64,000 nt of DNA from [Clostridium] celerecrescens 18A (lineage in GTDB: Bacteria; Bacillota; Clostridia; Lachnospirales; Lachnospiraceae). Numbering within the stretch: the first letter of the stretch is position 1; the number at the start of each line of letters is the position of its first letter. The stretch lies in contig NZ_PGET01000001.1 of NCBI RefSeq assembly GCF_002797975.1, forward strand, positions 1,364,001 through 1,428,000. The letters are read 5' to 3'. Under the pieces are notes generated by a model. It was given only the letters and a program-made list of their open reading frames with translations, did not search any database and was not told the origin of the DNA. The translations under genes were made by a program, and so were the position numbers. This document shows positions 24,604-32,051 of this stretch, one piece after another.

Positions 24604-24948
24604 ATGTATGTTCTATTTATTGTTTTAAATGCAGTTGACAGTCTGGATGATATTTTATCCGGATTTGTAAGGGAAGGAATTAGTGGAGCAACCATATTGG
24701 ACAGCCAGGGTATGGGAAGTGCTATTGTGAATAATGAGAATAGGAGTGCCCCATTATTCAGCGCCTTACATATGCTTCTAAGTGATTCGCATCCTTATAG
24801 TAAAACAATTTTTACCGTTCTTGAAAACGAAAGTTTATTAGATAAAGCGGTAGCAGTTGTTCGGGAAGCAGTTGACGGTATATCAGGTATTGGGGGAGGA
24901 TTTATGTTTACAGTTCCCATCGGTAAAGTTTATCAGATGAATCGATAA
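24604..24948 (+). CDS. PII-like (GlnB-fold) regulatory protein
   Basis: 114 residues from ATG 24604, with GGGGGTGG upstream; the longer frame overlapping the antiporter has no ribosome site. The pattern MYVLFIVLNAVDSLDDIL ... EGISGATILDSQGMGSAIV ... IFTVLENESLLDKAVAVVREAVDGI matches the ferredoxin-like PII superfamily, with a loop rich in Ser and Asn where the T-loop would be. Co-transcription with the antiporter suggests it gates or senses the transporter. The ligand is unknown; c-di-AMP or nucleotides are candidates by context only. Confidence 0.7.
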   Translation: MYVLFIVLNAVDSLDDILSGFVREGISGATILDSQGMGSAIVNNENRSAPLFSALHMLLSDSHPYSKTIFTVLENESLLDKAVAVVREAVDGISGIGGGFMFTVPIGKVYQMNR

Positions 24949-25049
24949 TCTAATCGCTGTAGGAGTTGTACTCGTAGGACCATACTTGTTGAATGTTACA
25001 GTACCTTCCGAAATGTACAAGCCATGACTAAAATATCATATTTTACAGG

Positions 25050-25091
25050 GGTGTTGCAGAGCAAATACATTGTTCTGCAGCACCTTTTTTA
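25050..25091 (+). terminator. Terminator of the antiporter operon
   Basis: GGTGTTGCAGA and TCTGCAGCACC arms followed by TTTTTT. Confidence 0.88.
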
Positions 25092-25227
25092 CGTTACAAA
25101 TAACCGTCAGGAGGTATTTAATATTCGCATTCGAAGATTTAAGCTATAAAATTGGAAATGCGTACATATTATAAATTGAATATTATGCTGAAGTATAGTG
25201 CATGATATTTTTGATGAGAGGTATAAT

Positions 25228-26622
25228 ATGTGGAATGAGAAAATGAAAGTACGATCCAAAAGAGGAATTAAAGGAAATACAATAATTGTTATTGCTTCCG
25301 TTATACTGATATATTTACTTGTATCTTTATACTTTATAAATCATTTCTATATTTCCACTGTAATAAATGGAGTAAATGTTTCGTTAAAAGCGAATGATGA
25401 TGTGGATCGGCTAATGGGGAACTACGTAAAAGACTATAAGCTGCAACTAATAGAAAGAAACGGGGAAGTCGAATATATAACCGGGCGTGAGGTTGGATTG
25501 GAATACAGAGGAGAAGATAATATTAAAAATCTTCTCCATAAGCAGAATTCTCTTAAATGGATCGTTTCATTATTTAAGGATCAAAAACTATATTCGAGTG
25601 ATTTATTTACTTATAATAAAAAAGCCCTGGAAAATAAAATAAGCGAATTAAACTGTTTAAATAACAATCTGATAGAACCACAAAATGTGGGTTTTAAATA
25701 TTCTAACGGTTCCTATGAACTCGTGGAAGAAGTGTATGGTAATAAAATAAGGAAAGATAATTTAGTGAAATCAATTCAGTCGGGTATTTTAATGGGAGAG
25801 ACTAAATTAGATTTAAATGAAAGACTTTGTTATGAAAATCCCCAATATACCTTAACCTCAGCTAAAACTCATAAAACCAGAAACATTTTAAATAAGTACG
25901 TATCAACCAGTATTACCTTTACATTTGGTACCAAAAAGGAAATACTAGATGGGAATATGATACATAAATGGTTACATGTAGATGATAATCTGGATGTGGA
26001 AATAAACAAGTCCTCTGTTGCGAAGTATGTGAATGGATTGAGCAAAAAATATGACACTGTCGGAATCACAAGAAACTTCCAGTCATCGGTTGGGAAAGTA
26101 GTAGAAGTAAAAGGTGGACTTTATGGTTGGAAAATTAATCAGGATGCAGAAACTAAGGAACTACTGAAAAATATAAGCCATGGGCTGATACTTACCAAGG
26201 AACCTGTTTATACACAAAAAGCTTTGTCCCGAGATGAGAATGAGATAGGCAATACCTATGTAGAAATTAACATTACCAGGCAGCATATATGGTATTATAA
26301 AGATGGGAAGTTAATTATCCATGGCCCAGTGGTAACAGGGAATCCTAACAGAGGATATTCAACTGTGGTTGGAGCCTACATGCTTAACTATAAGCAAAGA
26401 GATACAGTCTTAACTGGGCCTGGTTATGCGGCGGGTGTGAAGTACTGGATGCCTTTTTACGGGAATATTGGAGTTCATGATGCGAGTTGGAGGCATTCCT
26501 TTGGAGGTGAGATATACAAAAGAAATGGCACGCATGGATGTGTAAATGCTCCCTTATATTTAGCAAAAACGATTTTTGAACATATAGAAGAAGGGATTCC
26601 TATTATCTCCTATGAAGAATAG
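25228..26622 (+). CDS. L,D-transpeptidase (YkuD) with peptidoglycan-binding domain, membrane-anchored
   Basis: 464 residues from ATG 25228 (MWNEKMKVRSKRG) with GAGAGG upstream. One N-terminal membrane segment (TIIVIASVILIYLLVSLYF) anchors it. The extracellular part has a PG_binding_4-type region (about 80-340) and a C-terminal YkuD domain (about 350-464) with GVHDASW and the catalytic H-G-C-V-N-A-P. It forms 3-3 crosslinks in peptidoglycan or attaches proteins to it. Monocistronic. Confidence 0.9.
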   Translation: MWNEKMKVRSKRGIKGNTIIVIASVILIYLLVSLYFINHFYISTVINGVNVSLKANDDVDRLMGNYVKDYKLQLIERNGEVEYITGREVGLEYRGEDNIKNLLHKQNSLKWIVSLFKDQKLYSSDLFTYNKKALENKISELNCLNNNLIEPQNVGFKYSNGSYELVEEVYGNKIRKDNLVKSIQSGILMGETKLDLNERLCYENPQYTLTSAKTHKTRNILNKYVSTSITFTFGTKKEILDGNMIHKWLHVDDNLDVEINKSSVAKYVNGLSKKYDTVGITRNFQSSVGKVVEVKGGLYGWKINQDAETKELLKNISHGLILTKEPVYTQKALSRDENEIGNTYVEINITRQHIWYYKDGKLIIHGPVVTGNPNRGYSTVVGAYMLNYKQRDTVLTGPGYAAGVKYWMPFYGNIGVHDASWRHSFGGEIYKRNGTHGCVNAPLYLAKTIFEHIEEGIPIISYEE

Positions 26623-26666
26623 CAAAAGAAGTTTAATTTGTACCTAGATGTGAGATTTTATTAAGA

Positions 26667-26692
26667 AAGAACGCTCTTAACAGGGCGTTCTT
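26667..26692. terminator. Hairpin between convergent genes
   Basis: AAGAACGC (26667-26674) and GCGTTCTT (26685-26692) form a perfect stem, without a strong T-run. Lies between the transpeptidase and the minus-strand DUF6774 gene. Confidence 0.5.
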
Positions 26693-26721
26693 CAGGCTGC
26701 ATACAAAGTACATTATATGTT

Positions 26722-26946
26722 TTAAGATTTTCCATCTGTATTATCAGCATGATCAGAGGAGGTATTTGAGGAGGATTTATCGTTTGCAGATGAACTACAG
26801 ATTGAACGTCGAACAGCGATTGCATTTAATGAATCACTTAACAATAGCGTGTCTGCAGCCAAAAGTGATAATTCATCATCATTTAAACAATCTGCTATTT
26901 GACAAGCCAATGCAGAAATAAATAATACATCGCAACAGTAACTCAT
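26722..26946 (-). CDS. DUF6774 family small protein (74 aa)
   Basis: ATG at 26946 with GGAGGGA on the minus strand. The sequence ISALACQIADCLNDDELSLLAADTLLLSDSLNAIA matches the Lachnospiraceae-specific DUF6774 pattern (a Cys-containing helix, then DDELxLLAA). The Ser/Asp-rich C-terminal tail is disordered. No biochemical function is known. Confidence 0.75.
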   Translation of the reverse strand: MSYCCDVLFISALACQIADCLNDDELSLLAADTLLLSDSLNAIAVRRSICSSSANDKSSSNTSSDHADNTDGKS

Positions 26947-27001
26947 ATGATCCCTCCGATTATATATATGTATAAGTTATTGTTTTATACCTTTCATTAA
27001 A

Positions 27002-27123
27002 AGAATAGAAGAGGTACATTGGAAAACTAATTTTGGTCTTATTTATTTGGCAATTTTAGTTTTGTTATTGGCAGGCCATTGGATGCTTTTCAGGAAAGCA
27101 GGAGAGCCTGGCTGGAAAAATAC
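27002..27123 (+). pseudogene. Fragment resembling a DUF5684 membrane protein
   Basis: A plus-strand frame reads LIYLAILVLLLAGHWMLFRKAGEPGWK. The W-M-L-F-x-K-A-G-x-P-G-W motif is that of small DUF5684 / signal-peptidase-associated membrane proteins. No start codon with a ribosome site precedes it, and it runs out over the 3' end of azlD on the other strand, so it is a truncated relic. Confidence 0.4.
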
Positions 27124-27429
27124 TCACAGGAAGAATTCCATTACAAAAACGACCATGCAGGCGGCTAAGGAAACCTGGAACAGGCTTTTTTCCTTGTAAG
27201 CCAGTATGGCAGCTGCCATAAGAGCAGCGATACCGGACCATATGCTTTTGGTGGCCGTAAGAATGGCAGGAAAGGTCATTACCGACAAAGTCACATAGGG
27301 GACATAGTAAAGGAAAGACCGGATGAAGGTTGTCTTTATTTCCTGTCGGATCAGGGTCAGGGGAAGGACGCGGATAAAATAGGTAACGGCGGCCATGACC
27401 AATATGTAAAGATAGATTCGGTTATTCAT
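27124..27429 (-). CDS. azlD: AzlD-family branched-chain amino acid export subunit
   Basis: 101 residues with three or four hydrophobic segments and the family signature YFIRVLPLTLIRQEI near the N-terminus. AzlD is the small partner of AzlC in exporters of branched-chain amino acids and their analogues. It overlaps azlC by 8 bp, so translation is coupled. No terminator was seen downstream. Confidence 0.88.
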   Translation of the reverse strand: MNNRIYLYILVMAAVTYFIRVLPLTLIRQEIKTTFIRSFLYYVPYVTLSVMTFPAILTATKSIWSGIAALMAAAILAYKEKSLFQVSLAACMVVFVMEFFL

Positions 27430-28144
27430 GGGAAACCTCCATAGTGTCCGGTACCGGGAACAAAACAGCAGCAGCTCCCGCGATCAAGACCGTCAGAATG
27501 ATCAGTCTGAGTCCGGAAGAAACCCTGTGAAGTGCCGGAATCAGGAAAAACAAAAGACTAAAGACCATGGAAACGACGGTTACTCCCGCCAGAATCCGAT
27601 CTTTCTTTGCAGGGGGAATGATAATTGCCAGAAACATTCCATATAGGGCCACCCCCAAAGCGCTTAAAGCCCTTTCAGGAAGAAGCTGGCCTAAGAAAGC
27701 TCCTGCTGCGGTCCCCAGGGTCCAGCCAGGAACGGCCAGCAGAAACAGGCCATAGCAATACCAGGGGTTTAACGGACCTGGCCTGCAAACGGAAACGCCG
27801 AAGATTTCATCCGTTATCCCATAGCCGATCAGCAGACGGTGATAAAACGGGGTTGTTTTATCAAGCTTTTGGGATAGGGAACACGACATGAGACTATACC
27901 GCAGATTGATGACCAGCTGGGCTATGGCCATTTCAGCAAAGGGAGCACCTGCCGTGATGATGCCCAGACCGGCAAATTGTCCTGCTGATGTCAGGCTGGT
28001 AAGGGAGATTGCAATGGACTGCCAGGGCGACAGCCCATAATTTATGGCCATAATTCCAAAAGTGAAGGATACGGCAAAGTAACCAAGGCAGATGGGGATT
28101 CCATCCTTTATTCCGGATTTTAACTGTTCTCTTCTGGTATTCAT
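27422..28144 (-). CDS. azlC: AzlC-family branched-chain amino acid exporter
   Basis: 240 residues, GAGGAGG upstream. The N-terminus GIKDGIPICLGYFAVSFTFG and AGQFAGLGIITAGAPFAEM are AzlC signatures, with about eight membrane segments. It exports leucine, isoleucine or valine-like amino acids together with AzlD. It is transcribed divergently from the LysR gene at 28273, which probably controls it. Confidence 0.9.
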   Translation of the reverse strand: MNTRREQLKSGIKDGIPICLGYFAVSFTFGIMAINYGLSPWQSIAISLTSLTSAGQFAGLGIITAGAPFAEMAIAQLVINLRYSLMSCSLSQKLDKTTPFYHRLLIGYGITDEIFGVSVCRPGPLNPWYCYGLFLLAVPGWTLGTAAGAFLGQLLPERALSALGVALYGMFLAIIIPPAKKDRILAGVTVVSMVFSLLFFLIPALHRVSSGLRLIILTVLIAGAAAVLFPVPDTMEVSHE

Positions 28145-28204
28145 AATATTCCTCCTCGTAGTGTGTGACTGTCCTTATTATGCTATAAAAATATATCATG
28201 ATCC

Positions 28205-28233
28205 TTTACATCAGTAAAACAAATGTTTATAAT
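28205..28233 (+). promoter_or_regulatory. Promoter of the LysR gene
   Basis: TTTACA (28205-28210), a 17-base spacer, TATAAT (28228-28233). The intergenic space is shared with the azlC promoter. Confidence 0.7.
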
Positions 28234-28272
28234 GAAAACATTAGAAAAACTGATGATAAGGAGCTGGAGAAT

Positions 28273-29157
28273 GTGAAGCGGTACCGGGCAGTTATGAAGA
28301 TTGTGGAAACAGGAGGATTTACCAGAGCTTCCGAAGAACTTGGATATACTCAGTCAGCCGTCAGCCAGATGGTGCAGTCCTTAGAGGAGGAACTGGGTAC
28401 GGTACTGTTTATCCGTTCTAAAAAAGGCGTGGTTTTGACCCCCGATGGAGCAGAACTTTTACCTTACATAAAAAATATTTACCATGCTTACAGGGAACTG
28501 ACGGAGAAGCGAAAAGAAATGGAAGGGATCCAGAATGCCACCATCCGGATCGGCACCTTTGCCAGTGTATCCTGTCATTGGCTGCCGGGATTAATTAAGA
28601 CGTTTAAGGAGAAATACCCGTTGGTCAGCTTTGAACTCTACCAGGGGGATTATACGGCCATAGAGCAGTTGGTTAAGGAGGGAAGTGTGGATTTTGGACT
28701 CATCAATCCCCAGGCAGTGGGAGATCCGGAGCTTAAGACCATTCCGTTAAAGAAGGACCCCATGCTGGCTGTCCTTCCCCTATCCCATCCCCTGGCAGAA
28801 CATAAGAAGATCTTATTGGAGGAACTGGCATCAGAACCATTCATTCTCCTGGAAGAAGGAAGCCTCAGTGAACCTATGGAAAGTTTTCGTGAGCATGGGA
28901 TCAAGCCCAATATCCAGTATATCGTCCATGATGATTATACGATCATGGCCATGATCGAAAAAGGACTGGGGGTCGGGATTTTATCAGAAATTATATTAAA
29001 CCGAGCGGATTATAAAAATTTGGTTAGGGAGACGGAACCGCCATTAGCCAGGACCATTGGTGTAGTTTTCAAGGATAAGAAGATACTCCCTGTCGCCAGC
29101 AGGCAATTCCTGGAGTATCTTACAGAAGAATATGGGGAACTGGGACCCGGTGCCTAG
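28273..29157 (+). CDS. LysR-family transcriptional regulator
   Basis: 294 residues from GTG 28273 with AAGGAG nine bases upstream. An earlier start at 28198 would place the promoter inside the gene. The winged helix-turn-helix reads GGFTRASEELGYTQSAVSQMVQSLE, followed by the periplasmic-binding-like effector domain (about 90-290). Divergent placement from azlCD suggests it senses an amino acid or analogue and controls the exporter, as is usual for LysR-transporter pairs. Confidence 0.88.
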   Translation: MKRYRAVMKIVETGGFTRASEELGYTQSAVSQMVQSLEEELGTVLFIRSKKGVVLTPDGAELLPYIKNIYHAYRELTEKRKEMEGIQNATIRIGTFASVSCHWLPGLIKTFKEKYPLVSFELYQGDYTAIEQLVKEGSVDFGLINPQAVGDPELKTIPLKKDPMLAVLPLSHPLAEHKKILLEELASEPFILLEEGSLSEPMESFREHGIKPNIQYIVHDDYTIMAMIEKGLGVGILSEIILNRADYKNLVRETEPPLARTIGVVFKDKKILPVASRQFLEYLTEEYGELGPGA

Positions 29158-29200
29158 AGGGGCCTGGAAAAGAAGGACAGCTTTAGGGAAAAGCTAAACT

Positions 29201-29740
29201 ATGGAGGAGAAAAGAATGGGGCATAAAAATTTAACGACACTTTGTTATATCCAGCGGGAAGAAAGCTATTTAATGCTGCACCGGATTAAAAAGAAGGACG
29301 ATATGAATCAGGATAAGTGGCTGGGAGTGGGAGGTCATTTGGAGGAAGGGGAGAGTCCGGAGGAATGCCTTTTACGAGAAGTAAAAGAAGAGACCGGATT
29401 ATCCCTGACTTCCTACCGGCTTAGAGCCATTATCACCTTTGTATCAGACAAGTATCCGGATGAGTACATGTTTTTATACATCGCAGACGGATATGAAGGG
29501 ATAATGACTGAGTGTGCGGAAGGAGAGCTTAAATGGATCCCCAGGGAAGAAATAGGCGGGCTTTCTCTTTGGGAAGGAGACCGTATTTTCTTTGAGCTGT
29601 TACTAACGGATACTCCTTTCTTTTCCTTAAAGCTTGTGTATACCGGGGATCATCTGTCAGACGCTTTATTAAATGGCAATCCATTGGCTCTCCCACCGGC
29701 TATTACAAAAGTTCCTTCCTCGCAAAGAACTCATAGCTGA
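29201..29740 (+). CDS. NUDIX hydrolase, MutT/8-oxo-dGTPase-like
   Basis: 179 residues. The Nudix box is complete: G-H-L-E-E-G-E-S-P-E-E-C-L-L-R-E-V-K-E-E-T-G-L. It starts MEEKRMGHKNLTTLCYIQREE; a start at ATG 29216 is also possible. It resembles YtkD/MutT-type enzymes that hydrolyse oxidised nucleoside triphosphates or related pyrophosphates. Its 3' end overlaps the convergent ABC permease gene by 38 bp. Confidence 0.85.
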   Translation: MEEKRMGHKNLTTLCYIQREESYLMLHRIKKKDDMNQDKWLGVGGHLEEGESPEECLLREVKEETGLSLTSYRLRAIITFVSDKYPDEYMFLYIADGYEGIMTECAEGELKWIPREEIGGLSLWEGDRIFFELLLTDTPFFSLKLVYTGDHLSDALLNGNPLALPPAITKVPSSQRTHS

Positions 29741-30356
29741 TCTTATACATCAAAAAGTTCCAGACCAGTGCAAGTAACGGTGAACAGCACAGAAGGATAA
29801 ATATTATCTGATCTGTAAATGAAACACCCAGCAAGGTGAATAGCTTATAGGCGCCATAGAAGATGGCAGCAGGAATCAAACAGGAAACAAGCATTAATAT
29901 GCGGGCCTTTTCTGCACCGAATTTAAACAGAAGAGGAATTGACATGCTCCCTGCAATTTCTGAAATCACCAGGCTTATAACGCCGGTAAACAGCAGAGAA
30001 AGCATATTATTTATGCTGCTGAAAATACCCTTATGCGCTATGGTGCCGCCTATTGCGCCAATCACCAGTCCGGTAACCGCTCCAATGGCTGAGAAGATCA
30101 GAAGAACAATAAATTTGCTGATCACGATATCCTTTTTAGTAACTGGCATAACCATCGCGTATTTCAGCCATTTGGATTGATCATCAAAGCTGAATGCGGT
30201 GATGATCATCATGCTGCATAGAATGCCGCTCATGATAATATAACCCTCTACTCCAGAGGAAGGAATCAGGGCAAAAGCTAAAACAAGCAGTATAAAAATC
30301 ATGGATTTGGCATTGTGTCCGATGTTATATAAATCTTTTAAAATCAAGCTTTTCAT
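29703..30356 (-). CDS. ABC-2 type transporter permease
   Basis: 217 residues with six hydrophobic segments (LKDLYNIGHNAKSMIFILLV at the N-terminus). The MPVTKKDIVISKF loop is a marker of ABC2_membrane_5 / YtrC-like permeases. It overlaps the ATPase gene by 4 bp and completes a GntR-ATPase-permease operon of the ytr type, often induced by wall-active peptides. Confidence 0.85.
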   Translation of the reverse strand: MKSLILKDLYNIGHNAKSMIFILLVLAFALIPSSGVEGYIIMSGILCSMMIITAFSFDDQSKWLKYAMVMPVTKKDIVISKFIVLLIFSAIGAVTGLVIGAIGGTIAHKGIFSSINNMLSLLFTGVISLVISEIAGSMSIPLLFKFGAEKARILMLVSCLIPAAIFYGAYKLFTLLGVSFTDQIIFILLCCSPLLALVWNFLMYKISYEFFARKELL

Positions 30357-31216
30357 TTTATCAGGTCTCCCTTTACATAGAGAAGAAGGATATCGTCAAT
30401 AGTGGCATCATCCACCACTGCCGTTTTGTATTTACGGCGGGCCTTTTCCTTGTCTGCCACCAGCACATCCCATTGATAGTCACGTTTCCGGTAAGCAAGG
30501 ATCTCAGATTGATCGATAGCATCGAACTGATCTGTTTTACACCGGATAATACCATATTGGTAGCGCAATTCATCCTTTTCTTTACAGAACAGGGCCTTTC
30601 CTTTATGAATAAAAGTAATATAATCCGCCACCTTTTCCAGATCCGTAGAAATATGGGACGACATCAGAATCGAATGGTTCTCATCCTGCACGAAGTCCAA
30701 AAACAAATCCAGCATATCGTCACGCATGACGGGGTCAAGTCCGCCGGTTGCTTCATCCAGAATCAGAAGCTTCGGTTTATGGGAAAGCGCAACTGCAATG
30801 CTGAGCTTCATTTTCATTCCCCTGGAAAATGCTTTGATCTCTTTATGGGAAGGTAGCTGTAATTTTTTCAGATAGTTATAGTAGGCGGTTTCATCCCATT
30901 GCTTATAGGCAGCCGCAGATATTCTGCCAATTTTGGCAGGTGTAAGGGTTTCATAGAAATTGATGCCGTCAAACACGACTCCTATGTTTTCTTTGATGTT
31001 TCTTGGATCGGAAGAAAGCTCCTGGCCCCAGAACTTAACCACCCCTTCGTCCTTTTGGATAAGATCAAGGATCGCATTGATTGTGGTACTTTTACCAGCG
31101 CCGTTCTCGCCGATCAATCCCATAATAGCTCCTTTGGGAATGGAAAATGATACATGATCCAACTTAAAATCAGGATATTGTTTCGTCAGATTTTCAACTT
31201 GCAAAATTGGTTCCAT
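30353..31216 (-). CDS. ABC transporter ATP-binding protein (YtrB-type)
   Basis: 287 residues. Walker A GENGAGKSTT, signature FSRGMKMKLSIAVALSHKP (a degenerate LSGGQ) and Walker B LLILDEATGGLD are present, with a C-terminal extension typical of this subfamily. It powers the permease encoded next to it. Starts 2 bp after the regulator's stop. Confidence 0.92.
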   Translation of the reverse strand: MEPILQVENLTKQYPDFKLDHVSFSIPKGAIMGLIGENGAGKSTTINAILDLIQKDEGVVKFWGQELSSDPRNIKENIGVVFDGINFYETLTPAKIGRISAAAYKQWDETAYYNYLKKLQLPSHKEIKAFSRGMKMKLSIAVALSHKPKLLILDEATGGLDPVMRDDMLDLFLDFVQDENHSILMSSHISTDLEKVADYITFIHKGKALFCKEKDELRYQYGIIRCKTDQFDAIDQSEILAYRKRDYQWDVLVADKEKARRKYKTAVVDDATIDDILLLYVKGDLIK

Positions 31217-31218
31217 TT

Positions 31219-31596
31219 TTACTCCTCCTCCTGGTAAAACATAGTTAATAGCTCTATCAGTTTGCCCAGTGATATGCCGCTGGTAAGGGCAATATCGGCA
31301 GCCTCCTGCAAATGTTCCTCAGCTTTTCGCTGTTGCTCTTCCTGAAAGAAATCTTTGTTTTGTGCCGATACAAAACTTCCTCGCCCAACGGTAGTTTCAA
31401 TGAAGCCGTCCCGTTGTAAATCTTCATAGGCTTTTTGTACGGTAATGACGCTGACATGAATGGATTTAGCCAATGCCCGCATGGAGGGAATAGGATCTCC
31501 GGTCTGCAGCTCTCCGCTCATAATCAGCGCTTTTATTTGCGAAGTGATCTGTTCATATATGGGCTTATTTGTATTACTGCTGATTATAATCTCCAC
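31219..31596 (-). CDS. GntR/YtrA-family repressor
   Basis: 125 residues. An N-terminal GntR winged helix (ISSNTNKPIYEQITSQIKAL ... RALAKSIHVSVITVQKAYEDL) with a short C-terminal dimerisation tail is the YtrA subfamily, which controls its own ABC transporter operon. A perfect inverted repeat directly after the -10 of its promoter is the likely operator. Confidence 0.9.
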   Translation of the reverse strand: MEIIISSNTNKPIYEQITSQIKALIMSGELQTGDPIPSMRALAKSIHVSVITVQKAYEDLQRDGFIETTVGRGSFVSAQNKDFFQEEQQRKAEEHLQEAADIALTSGISLGKLIELLTMFYQEEE

Positions 31597-31621
31597 AGTA
31601 GGTCTCCTTAGTGTTGCGTAG

Positions 31622-31670
31622 TGTACTTATTGAACAAGTACATTATAAGCATTGCATCTCGCCATGTCAA
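31622..31670 (-). promoter_or_regulatory. Consensus promoter with YtrA-type operator
   Basis: Minus strand: TTGACA (31670-31665), 17-base spacer, TATAAT (31647-31642), then TGTACTT-N7-AAGTACA (31622-31642), a perfect 7-7-7 inverted repeat overlapping the transcription start. Binding there would repress the operon. Confidence 0.8.
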
Positions 31671-31689
31671 TAGGGAAAAGAAAAAAAGA

Positions 31690-31718
31690 TTGACCTGATT
31701 TCCTTTCCGTGGTATAGT
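31690..31718 (+). promoter_or_regulatory. Promoter of a long structured leader
   Basis: TTGACC (31690-31695), 17-base spacer, TATAGT (31713-31718). Confidence 0.65.
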
Positions 31719-31724
31719 GATGGA

Positions 31725-31930
31725 AGTATAAAAGATAGGATGTGTGTGTTTGTTAATTGTATATAATCATGGAGCATAAGGCAGTTTAATATGAAAAACA
31801 GGATTCGGATCAGGAAGGCCATAAGTCTTTCCTTTATTTCGTGTACCTGTTTTGCCCATGAGATACAAAGCAGACAGAATAAGGTTGAAAGCCTGTAAGA
31901 CGTCGGTTTGTGGTCTTACAGGCTTTTTTT
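31725..31930 (+). ncRNA. Candidate structured leader or small RNA ending in a terminator
   Basis: From the promoter above, about 205 nt run to a perfect 12-bp terminator stem (AGCCTGTAAGAC, 31890-31901, with its complement at 31913-31924) and T-run. Inside, an extended stem can pair 31750-31785 with the segment around 31840-31865. It contains AAACAGG/CCTGTTT and an AGGAA/TTCCT hairpin. There is no convincing ORF on the plus strand. It precedes the MutS2-like gene by about 120 bp. It matches none of the riboswitch classes I know by sequence, so either a novel leader or a stand-alone RNA. Confidence 0.5.
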
Positions 31931-31948
31931 GCGCGAACAATGAGCCGA

Positions 31949-31970
31949 ATGAATATGCCTGCATATTCAT
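31949..31970. promoter_or_regulatory. Near-perfect palindrome, possible operator
   Basis: ATGAATATGC and GCATATTCAT arms with a 2-base centre. Imperfect pairing extends it to about 32 bp (GCC...GGC at the ends). There is no T-run, so an operator is more likely than a terminator. It lies between the structured leader and the MutS2-like gene. Confidence 0.5.
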
Positions 31971-32051
31971 CTGGCGAATGGTTCTGCCTGCCCTTTGCTC
32001 CATGAACCTCAGGAAACCAATTGGAAAGACAGAATGAACGAGGAGAATTAC

